Below are positions 37,180 through 47,436 of a stretch of 64,000 nucleotides of DNA, one piece after another. Every line of letters starts with the position of its first letter. Position 1 is the stretch's first letter. A model generated the notes under the pieces. The model had not been told where the DNA came from. It did not search any database and saw nothing but the letters and a program-made list of their open reading frames with translations. Origin of the DNA: Thalassia testudinum (taxonomy: Eukaryota; Streptophyta; Magnoliopsida; Alismatales; Hydrocharitaceae). Position numbers and translations under genes: made by a program. The DNA lies in assembly GCA_037157565.1 (NCBI GenBank), contig JAZHRO010000054.1, forward strand, positions 13,871,501 to 13,935,500. Reading direction: 5' to 3'.

Positions 37180-39872
37180 ATGGCGCCCCGCTCGCTGATG
37201 CAACAGGTGAGATGAATCCTTCCCCCGTTCTCAGCCTTCTCCGTCACACAATTAAGGGTTGGCTACGATCCCGGACCGTTCGCAACTGAAGTTAACGTCG
37301 ATGGATTTCTCGCCATTGTTTTGGTTCTAATTCTTTGGCCTAAGAAATCAGCTGGTGTTGCATACTTGCTCATCTTTTGTAACAATTATATGGTGAAAGT
37401 GCCTCTTCTAAATTTGGATGGGAACCTGATGCATATTTGCGAAGCATTTGACTCGGTCACTCATGACTGAGTCCGATCGAGTCCTTCACTGCAGTCAATT
37501 AAGCAGCAGCTCCTCCATCACAGGAGGAACCCATTCAAAGCCCACAGAGATTTCGGCTGTGACCTCTCAACAGCCCAATATCCATCTTGTTGTTACGTAT
37601 GTGTAAAGATCTCTATAAATAGAGGCCCTCTTTAAACTTCTATCATTGAGTGAAAGCAGAAGCACTCTTTAATTTCAAGGGAACATGGGGGGTTGTTGGT
37701 GATAGGAATATTTACTTTCGCCACTAGAGAGAAGGATTGGTGACTGATGCTTCGGGCTCTTTGCCCTTAATTTTCAAACCTTCTGGCTTTTTTTTTTTTT
37801 TTTTTTTCCTTCCGAGTTTATTGTTGGCTTAATTTATATTCTGTTTATGGTCTCCGTCTGTTTGGTGATGCTGCAGCAATGCCTTATGAATCGTCGCGTA
37901 TTCGACGAGCAAGCGCTTGTGGAGAGGCGGCCCGGTGCATTCACACTAGGTATGAAATCTAGGATTCCTTGAGAAATTTAAGCACAGCAGATTAGGTGGT
38001 ATTAACTTTTTCCTTTGATTTATTCCATTTGTTGTGAATTTTCCTGGACGAGGCTGTTTTCCACTACGAGAACGCTTTTTTTCTTCCAAGATATGGATCT
38101 AATTAGAGGACTAGTTGGGAATATTGGTTGGGACTAAAAAATATTTTGACTTCTAACATCAGCCGGTTGTTTCTGAAATGGAGGGAGAGAGACTAATATG
38201 TTAAGACTAGAAATCCGGACTTCAGCTTTCTGGATTTGTTGCATGGATCTATTAATATCTGGATAATGGTAGCCACATTCCCTTTTTCACCTTCATTCTG
38301 TAAACCTTAACCACAGATTTGGTGCTGAGGTAAATGTAACAATAATCTGGCCTGACCAATCACTAATTTTATGAGGAACTGATGTTTAAACTGAAAGAGA
38401 AAAAAAACTTGATAACTTGCTGATCACTAATTAGTTAAGACTGACATCTTGAATTAATCCTCTATCTACAGTCAGTGGCACCCGTTTGTACCATTGGAGG
38501 ATAGCAATGAAGGGGCCACCAAAAACCCCATACGAAGGAGGGCTTTTTCTAGTTGTCCTCGACATCCCCTTGACGTATCCTTATGATCCCCCGAAGGTAA
38601 TCAATCCAGTTCTCCTCTTTTCGTTTCGAATCGTCTTAAATTCGACAATCTGCTCAGTTGGATCCTGCTGCTTTACTGTCAGGTTTGCTTCTGGAATAGA
38701 ATTTACCATCCAAACATCAACTTCGATGGCGAGGTCTACATGGGCCACATCCCCTGGACTAGTGATTGGACAATCCCCAATGTTGGTAACCGTATTTGTA
38801 TCATTTTTCAGGCAGATGTTACAACATACAACTTAGGGATTCCATGCATCAATGAATTAATTTGCTTGTGATTCGTCAATTAAGAAACACACACTCTTTT
38901 AATGGCATTCGCTACTTCACATATTCTGGGCAAAACAGATATTTTCTACATCACCATATGCAAAATGTACATGGATAGATACAATTTTTTTATAAGGGCA
39001 ATAATAACTTATTCTCATCAACCCATTTTTTTCCCCAAAAATATTCAATGCTCTACAAATCATACTTCATGTAACTTGCTTGTTGATGTAACAGTATGTA
39101 TGATTTCAATCATGTGCAGTTTGGATTGCTTGCAATATCTGCTGCAAACTTTGTAATGCTCGTTATCTTCTTAGACAAACTGCTCAGCAGTGGTTGTCTA
39201 TCTCTTGCAACTGTCGTATGCGATTGCTTAATTTGCTGTTTCATACACGAAACATTGTCAGGATAACAAAGGATCAGAAAATTATGGTACAATTCTTTTT
39301 TTGAAATTGAATCAACTGTGAAAAATATTGTTGGTATTCATCAAATATAAATTCATACTTGTATAATAAATTAATATATCTGTGTAAATATCTTATAAGT
39401 TGTAGTCATGTACATCCTCAAGTTATTGTACTCTCCAAGGAGTGGAACCAAATCAGGTTAGTGCATGATAAAACAGTATTTTTCTTGTCTTTAACTTAGA
39501 ATTAGAGCCACATTAGTCGAACAGAATAGATCATACCTTCTCTTCATGCGTTGATTTGTATACATGTAAACTGTAAAGTGATTAGTGATTGTTGGTGCTT
39601 TCCCAACCAATAATTTCTTTCAGCATTATATATGATGGTCCATTCACTATCACTAACCTTCTAGTTTGAAATTCTTTCTGTATCAGGTTTTGAAGTCTCT
39701 ATACCATCTGCTTTCCAAACCAATTCCGAATGTATGCCTCAATGAACTCGCTGCGAAATTGTATAACCATAGAAGATATGCATTCAATCAAATCGCACGC
39801 GATTGGACGAAATCTTATCGCTGGAATGGAGAGACGCCAGATCTTATGATGCGGTCGAAAATGTGGCAGTAA
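37180..39872 (+). CDS. Ubiquitin-conjugating enzyme E2-like protein without catalytic cysteine, copy 2
   Basis: Five exons (37180-37206, 37877-37949, 38472-38596, 38683-38781, 39687-39872) with the same intron phases as the copy at 29633. They give 169 residues without a break. Conserved UBC blocks: NRRVFDEQALVERR, LYHWRIAMKGPPKTPYEGG, LFLVVLDIPLTYPYDPPK, RIYHPNIN, LYHLLSKPIP and FNQIARDWTKSYRW. After HPN the sequence reads GEVYMGHIPW, so the active-site Cys is again Tyr and the loop is short by about two residues. Relative to copy 1, one Trp codon is absent at the exon 3 start and the C-terminus is longer (ends MMRSKMWQ). The same tandem donor (AAT followed by GTTGGTAA) ends exon 4. Intactness of both copies, despite clear divergence, argues that they are maintained. 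Confidence 0.82.
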
Positions 39873-42065
39873 TCACCTTAATTTCTCGTCATGAACACCA
39901 TTTGAGAAACTTGTTCTTTAGCATTCTGAAGCCTCTGAAGGCACACACATTTTGGCGCAAATTTGATTGGGGAACGCATTTACTACTGTCTACATGCAAT
40001 GTCTAGTGTCTACAAGCACTTCTATTTGGAGGTTCACCGTTTTGTTTTCATAATTTTGCATTATTAGCGGATGATTTCACAGTGGAGATATATACCAATG
40101 GCGACGTTTAACTACTGCAAGTATGTGTCAGTAATTATAAGAAGCAGAGTAGCCTTAGTCCGTGCTTAACTCTACTTGGAGAACGTCCTTAATATTTAAA
40201 AGACAAACGTTAAGAAGAAGCAAAAACGAAATCAGTGTACAAATCTCGAAATGTGGCTGTTTGTTCTTAATTATATATAAACTATCTATCACAGAGTACG
40301 TAATCTCGAACTGTATATCCATCAATTAAGTACGTAATTGCTATTTATGCTCAGGCATATAAGAACGCCTCAGCAAAGGGATTCTTAAATAAAAACGAAG
40401 GTATTCTTAAATAAGTTTTTTTTTTTCTTTTGCAAGAAGGTATTCTTAAATAAGTTATACGTGGGAAACTCTGGTTGGTTGGAAAGTTACTTCGTCAGGA
40501 GCAGAGCCTTTGGAACAAGGTAAAGGGAAGGTCATGGTAAGTTAAACTAAAATTGGTCTGTTAAATTATATTGTCAAAGATATCTGCAACATGAACAGGA
40601 AAACCAAAAATAAGAATTCAATGTCAATATTAACGTAAATGTAAAAAACTCAAAAACTTAACCATAAAGAAACTTATCTTACACAAAGAAAGGGGGAAAG
40701 AAAGCAATATGATTGGTGTTGTATGGCGTAAGGTGTATACACTTATGGACGTTGTAAGCAATGAAAATGTTTCGTAAGAAAATCTTACAAGTATAAAATT
40801 AATGTTAAAAGATTTGGTGACAATTCAAAGATAATATGAGAGGAGACAACTGTAGCTTTAGATGTTGGCAAAACGACTATGTGGAAGCTCGATTATGAAG
40901 GTGTAATTAAAAGAGTTGAGGGAGGGTGCAAAGATGTTAGGTAAACCATCATGTTGACAACGATAAATATAATAGAAAAATGTTTAGTACTTGGATGGTG
41001 TGGATAACACTGCTTATCATAATATTGTAGTCAACAATATCACCGAGAATCAATATAAAATCCTTCTTAAGATAGTGAAAAAATTATACATGAAACAATG
41101 GTAATTTATCAATTCTATTCAAGAGAAAAAGAACAATGATCTTGATATTTATATTTAGTTTTCAATTTAATCTATTTTTTAAAATATATTTCGTTGATAA
41201 AAAAGAGAAAGTATCCGTTATAGAAGATGCACCTTGAATTGAAGGGAGGAGAAATTCCTGAAGGCTCTCAAGAGGAGAAGGTTACTCTCCATAGTAGCGG
41301 AGGGAAGCAAAAATATAGAAAATCAATGGATAAGAAATAAATGAAAAAGAAAATAAAGCATCATCGAACAGGAATTGGACGACTTTAAGAGGGAGGGCGA
41401 CCCCATATTCGTATATATGGCAAATGCCAACGAGATAAACTTGAAGAATGTGCTTAACGAAAGGTCAAATTACAACTACTCATAGGTCAAAAACGACTAC
41501 TGACAAACGTTAGTAAACTCGACCATAAAAAGTTTGGGGTCACATGTGGTCCCGAACAAAATCAGACTATATTAAAAAATATATATAAAAATCTCAATTT
41601 AATCTTAAACATGTAAGATTGAGGAGATTAAATGATCCTAAAAATCTCTGGTTAAGCTTTGGTGAAGTATGCTTGAGATCCCTGAAACTGAGGTAACCTA
41701 AATTATCAATGAGTACTCCAAGACCTCTCAATGTAATCAAATATAGCTCTAGAAGAAATATATGTAATTCTCAACCAATGTACCGGTATCTCTTGATGTT
41801 AGTGTGGATGATAGAAACTATTTGAAAAAAATGTAAAATCATGTGAACAATAACACAAATAAAAATTAATGTCCCATGAAACATGATCGAATAGTAGAGA
41901 CCCTTGACTTTAATAAAAAAAAATTAAAAGATATCGGAAATGAGCAATTCCTTTCGAATTTATCCAAATGAAATCGTAGATTATTCACAAAAAGAAATAA
42001 AAATAAATAGAGAAAGAAAAAAATATATATATACAAAAATAATTATACATCACTACAGTTTCTGG
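39873..42065. other. 3' UTR of second E2-like gene and intergenic DNA
   Basis: 39895-40140 is the 3' region shared with copy 1. Then AT-rich DNA with a tiny poly-T insertion (40398-40456) and, from about 40700 to 42000, sequence like degraded LTRs without ORFs. No gene was recognised. Confidence 0.45.
40398..40456 (-). mobile_element. Tail-only retroinsertion with 20-bp target duplication
   Basis: AAGGTATTCTTAAATAAGTT occurs at 40398-40417 and again at 40437-40456, with only a T run and CTTTTGCAAG between them. On the minus strand the insert reads CTTGCAAAAG plus poly(A), as left by a LINE or SINE truncated almost to its tail. Confidence 0.65.
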
Positions 42066-42087
42066 TGATATTTATGTAAAAATCCCA
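42066..42087. repeat. Isolated terminus of the GGGATTTTTA element family
   Basis: GTGATATTTATGTAAAAATCCC differs at two positions from the right terminus of the element at 44151-46271. The element it belonged to would extend leftwards, but its other end was not found. Confidence 0.45.
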
Positions 42088-42214
42088 AATGGAGAAAAGA
42101 ATGAAGCCTGGGTGTGCCCTCATTGCGAAACAACACGGGCTGCTATCCGTCGATCGAAGAGGAGGCCATCCAGAATCCATCTGATCTTGAAGCTCTCCCA
42201 CGGCCCCTCTGGTG

Positions 42215-45200
42215 ATGGGTAACCTCTCCGTTCTCTGTTTCTGTTCCTCCAATAAGTTGCCGTTTTGTTGCTAAATGAATCAAGTTTCCATCTTGAGACG
42301 GGTCTTCTGAGCTTTGGTGGGTTTCATCTTGGGGTTCGCTTTGTACCGTTCTCTCGGAGTAAATCGGAAATCCTGAGATGCTTATATCGGTAGTTGACAA
42401 CGATTTGCCCAGGGTGTTGTTACTAGATTTTTGATGATGGAGTGGAGTGTGGAAAATCTCGCAAGACGTCAGTGGTGGTGTAAGGAGGGATTTTGGGAAT
42501 CCACCATTGAGATGGAGAGAGATGATGTGTGGGGAAACCCACTAGGATGGTTGAACAGTGTGTATTGGAGAGGACCTCCACCCATTTACGAGAAATTCTG
42601 ATTGGATGAAGCATAAGAGTAGAGAACAACTTATAGTCTTCCTTGATTTACCCATTTATATTCCGCTACCATCTCGTTTATTGCTTAGGGGGAAAAAAAT
42701 ACGATTTTTATGCTCGATTGCGAAATCATAGCCGAAGCAGGCTCATCTTTTGGATCTTATGGCTACTTAAACTATCAAACTTGTCGTCTTTTGTCTCAAG
42801 GTATAGACAATCCAGAGATCTGTTCTCTCTTGTTGTGGGGAATTCTACTCGAGATGGACAACACGACTCTTTACCAAGTGCATGTTTACGTCAAGGGATA
42901 CAAGGGGATATCCCCCATTTAACATAGCAGGATGGGGGAACCCATGTTTCACCCATATCCTGGGTTTTGACAAGCCTGAGTATGGGCGCGCAGGATGAGG
43001 TATCCCATCCTTTCGTCAATCCCATTCTCCTCTGTTCTTCCCTTGTCCCTTTACCCATTTACCCCTTGTTGTCACCTTCTCCCCCAATATCATGGCTGCG
43101 ATAACATTGTTCTTTTATCAACACAAGGTGGCCTTAACATCATCGCTTCAAATTCAAACTTTTAGCAATAACAAGTAATTGGATAAAGTCATATGGTTTT
43201 AGGGGATGCATGTGTCAATTGTACTCCCACAACAACTGTAGGTGTTAAAAGAGTTTTTATCTCTTTCTTTTGTGAAACTGCACTCAATACTGACTGTTAC
43301 ATATTTTATCAGTGTGAACTTTGGCTGAGTAGCTTTTATGTTGTTTGTCCCAGGAGACAGCTTTGATGAAGATTGGTGTGAAAGTGGTGGAAGTGATAGT
43401 TATGATATTGCAGAGATGGGCAGAGAGAATGAGAAAAGGCATGATTATTTTCATACAGTATCCTCCTGATCCAGCTTGTGACTTTTTTTTTCACTACTCT
43501 GAAGGAGAAATTCAAATCTTATGGATTCGTAAAATAAAGTACTAGTATCCTGTGCATTAACAAGTAACATATTGGTTATTCAGATGAAAGAGTATGATTT
43601 TTTGTTTTTTTCGATTTCTTGACTCTGCCTTGGATTGGTTATCGAGATGGTTTGATGGCTGGGAAAGAGGCATCTGCACAGGAAGGATTCAACATTGGAT
43701 TTAAGCAATCCGTGACTGCTGGTTATAAATGGGGTCTGGTTAGAGGTGTTACAAGGTACTTAGGAGAATACATCCGTATCTCTTGATATGCAAGTGCCTA
43801 GATATCTTTTTTTGAGCTATATTCAATTTTCCATTTGATGTGTTTTATACATTAATCACGAGCATCAATTTTCTCTTTTTCAGGATAGCTAACTAGGTAA
43901 TTTTTGTGCTTCGTCGGTTCAAAGTTGACAAAAAGTAATTTCCTCGTGTTGTGCTAAAATATACTTCACAAACATTTTTTTTACATATTATAAAATGCTG
44001 AATGTTGAATGCTAGTGCATCAAAATTATATTGCATGTGGATTGATGGGCAAATTTAGCATTTATACGATTTGATTTAAAGATCCCACATTATGTGAAAG
44101 AATATTGGTTCTCAAAAAAGAAAAAAATGTGATAAATGATTGATAAGAAAAGGGATTTTTACACAAATGCCGCTAGAAATATTGCTTATTATGAGCTTGC
44201 CACTGCATTCCTTATTTTTAATTAAATGCTACCAAAAAAGCCGCATCTTTTTCACAAATGCCACTCTATTAGTTAGCGTCATTAAGTTTGACAATGTTGG
44301 ACCTAAAAGTAAGTAAAATTTATATTTTTACCCCAGATTTTTTTTTTTGCCTCCTTCCCTTGACCTCCTTCAACCTCTCAAGGTTTTAAGTGTCAATTTT
44401 GATGTTGTGCCAATAAATTTTCAAGTGCATGTATCAAAGGCATGCCGTGGAAATGGGTGCATTGCAATGTCGAGTTATTAGTGACTTGAAAATTATGCAT
44501 ATCAAGGGCACATCAAGGGTACACCAATGGCGTACTGAAAATTTTACTTAGATGATTAAAATTGTAAGTAAATTACAAATTACTAAAAATCTTAAAAGGT
44601 TATGCAAGAAGGGCATACATGTAAATACAAGTGTTAAATCAATACATAATCAAATAAAGTTATCTCTACCAGCTTGAAATTTAAAGTAGGTGGCAGTGAT
44701 ATATTATCAATAGACTTATGATCTTAGGAAACCACCTAATTAGGATATTCAGAGAGTTAAAATATAAGATTGTTGTGAATCATATAAATCATTGAACGTG
44801 TGCAAACTAATACCGATCACCATCTGCACTCCTTATACAGCTCGCTCGCCGTGCAACGCCAACCACATCTGCCTCCAGTGTTGCTCACCCTCCACTACCA
44901 CCTTCTGCTGTCGTCAACCTCCTCAGATGCACCCTTGAGCAACAACAACAGCAACAACATGCAGCAAAAAGGAATAGACAAAATATGTACGAGCGAAATA
45001 TCGAGGTTATCAAGAGGTTATTAAGGTTATTGTCAACATTAATGACGACACACTCGTAAATCGACAATTATTGCATGTCGATACAGCCATTCCCCCAAAA
45101 CCCCATTATCACCGACATGGTGACAACATGCTATCAACAACTTGATCCCTACAACCACTTCCTCTACCATTAACCAACACCAGCCAACATCCCCTTCTTT

Positions 45201-47436
45201 CCCTTTTTACCTTTCCTTTTCTTCTTCTACCACCTTTGCCAATCATTGCCACCGCCACCATAGTGCCCTTTCAACCTCACTTTTAACCCTCATCATCCTC
45301 AACACCACCACCATAGACCCCACCACCACCAAGGGAGGTTGGGGATTGTAAGCGTGGAAGGGAGGACAGGGAGGGGAGAGGTTAAGGACAATTGCATTGT
45401 AGCATTAGGGAGTTGTTCCTGGCGTAGATGTCGAGCTTCTTGATGCTCGTAGCTGCTCAATCCTCATGGTCAGGAGTCCTAGGTGCCTCCACACCAATAA
45501 GGAGAGGTTGTGCCCCTCGATGTTGCGTTCGTGGAGGGCTATGCTAGGAAGGACCACGATCTTGCTCTTGAAGTTAAGGAGCCATCGATTCTGGTGGAGG
45601 GTGACAAGGTAGCAGGCCTTGCAGTGGAGGAGTGCTTCCAAAAGTAGATCTCGGGGACAAGCCTAAGGCGAAGGTGGCAGTTAGGGGTGAGGGAGAAGAG
45701 GTGGGGAAGGTCAGAACCAGAGACAGGCTTGCATATGGAGAGGAGCTTAGAGGTGATGGAGCAGAAGGAGAGGAGGATGGGTTATGGGAGAGGCACTTGC
45801 GGAGGAGGGGGATCAAGAGGATGGAGCTTTGGAGAGGAGAAGATCTTGAGAGCATAAGGGGAAACCCAGAGGAGGAGATGAGGAAGTTGGTTAGGTTAGG
45901 GTTATGGGTGGTGGTGGTGGTGGTGGAGGTGAAGAGGAGGTTGGGGAAGGGGAGCTAGCAGTAGGAGTTGGATGTGATATCAACATTGAGGGAACATGGA
46001 AGGGGTGGGTGGTGGTGGAGGAGGTAGTTAGGGGAGGTGGAGGAAGGAGGGGAAGGTGAAGGAGGAGGCAGAAGGAGGAAGGGGAAAAGAAAAACAAAAT
46101 TTGGGGTAAAAATATAAATTTTACTTAATTTTAAGTCCAACTCCATCAAACTTAACAGAGTGGCAATTTTGAAAATGGTGACTTTTTTCATAACATTTAA
46201 TTAAAAATAGGGAATGCAGTGGTAAGCATGTAATAAGCAATGTTTTTAGTGGCATTTATGTAAAAATCCCTAAAAAAATTGAAGGTGCCCATAGAAAACC
46301 TTGCTAGCAATGAACTTTTTTGGGAATATTGTACCTCTTACCTCTGTAACAACCAGGATATTGCATCACAAGTAACAAAGTACTATATATAACAAATTTT
46401 ATTCCACCCCATTATCTTTCACCTCCCTATCTGATAATAGCTCAAATCTAATTTTCAGAAATTCAAATGAAGAATGACAAAAACAATAGATGGTTGCTTA
46501 GGTTGCTTGTGGGACTAATGTAAACTGCTTTTGTAGCTTCCTCTGATGTTATATGTCAAATTGAAGTTTGGAAGGGCATAAAATGCAGAAAAACCTCTGC
46601 AATTAAAAATTGTTACTCTTTAAAAAAATAAAAACCGTTGTTTGAGGGGTCTGTCCAAAAAGGCTTAGTAATCACCCAAGAAGATTTTTTTGAAAGGAGA
46701 AAGGGTAGTTATTCAACTTGATAGTCACCCAAGAACATGTTGGTTCTTTTTTACAAGTGGGGAATTTTTTATGCCCTGGCCAAACAAGAGTTGCAGATGG
46801 TATCATATGTAAACGTGTTGAGTGCCTTTGTGAAAGGTTTGAATGAGCAAGTAGCAAAAATAGGTTACTGCTCAGAATTGAGGTTGGGAGCTAATGCTAA
46901 TTTTAGTGGTAGGCTCTAGTAGATTTCTATATTGACTCTATGATAGTGTAATTGTGCAAAAACAACCTTTTCATTGGAGTCCACTAGACACCCACTATGC
47001 AGGAAAGGCTTAGTTGCTGTCTTGGTTGTTGGAGTTAATAAAGTCTATATGAGGCATATTTCTTAATTTTCTAATTGGTTCAACAACATTGACAAACAGT
47101 GCAATGAGCTGCCTTCCGGAGCCCTTGAGAAATAAGTTGACAAGCTCGCAGTCTTTGAAATCTCAGCTTGATAAGTTGCACAAATCTGTGCAATCTATTT
47201 CAACAGATGATGCATTGAAGATGTTTTATGAGAAGATCTCAACACATATACCGGGTCAATCAAAGGATGGTTCCGCTCATGATCTTTTAACAGAACAAAA
47301 AGCAGATGTTTCAGAAGCTGACCAGCTGGAGGATTTTTCTAGGGATTTGAAACTCTTGTTGCAGGAGTGTCCTGAAATCAAATTGCACGATGACTTGAAG
47401 GAAGGTACAACCAAGATAAGCTTGTCAAGCAGTTGA
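42215..47436 (+). CDS. YAE1: YAE1-domain protein (deca-GX3 repeat), 4 coding exons
   Basis: YAE1 proteins act, in yeast with LTO1, as adaptors delivering Fe-S cluster machinery to the ABC protein Rli1/ABCE1 in the cytosol. Model: 42215-42218, 43354-43457, 43634-43755 and 47100-47436, 188 residues. The domain is clear in exon 3: GYRDGLMAGKEASAQEGFN, then GFKQSVTAGYKWGLVRG, with Gly at the deca-GX3 spacing. Exon 2 is acidic (GDSFDEDWCESGGSDSYD) and exon 4 gives SAMSCLPEPLRNKL and an acidic tail. Exon 1 codes only ATG plus one base before GTAACC; the phase fits exactly, but this start is inferred. Intron 2 (43458-43633) begins GTATCCTCC and has TTTCTTGAC near its end, as in U12 introns, yet ends in GG. 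The canonical AG upstream leads to a stop. Intron 3 carries the inverted-repeat element at 44151. Confidence 0.8.
44151..46271. mobile_element. MULE-like non-autonomous DNA transposon with ~190-bp terminal inverted repeats
   Basis: Ends AGGGATTTTTAC and GTAAAAATCCCT. The left arm (44151-44342) matches the reverse complement of the right arm (46093-46271) over nearly its full length with a few indels, including ATTGCTTATTA, TAATTAAATG and AATTTATATTTTTACCCC. No transposase was seen. The interior (about 44800-46080) is richer in GC and strongly purine-skewed in its right half. Short frames there are not recognisable, so captured host sequence is possible but unproven. No clear 9-bp target duplication was found, so the Mutator assignment rests on arm length only. 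Confidence 0.75.
46672..46735 (-). mobile_element. 43-bp LINE tail insertion in YAE1 intron 3
   Basis: TCACCCAAGAA at 46672-46682 is repeated at 46725-46735. On the minus strand the insert between them contains AACTACCCTTTCTCCTTTC followed by A7, closely matching the 3' end of the LINE at 58197-63862 (AACTACCCTTTCCTTTTTC plus A). Confidence 0.7.

Noticed and set aside
45574..46191. Ser/Pro-rich minus-strand frames inside the inverted-repeat element
   Set aside because: Low complexity from the purine/pyrimidine skew; no family could be named, so not called as a captured gene.
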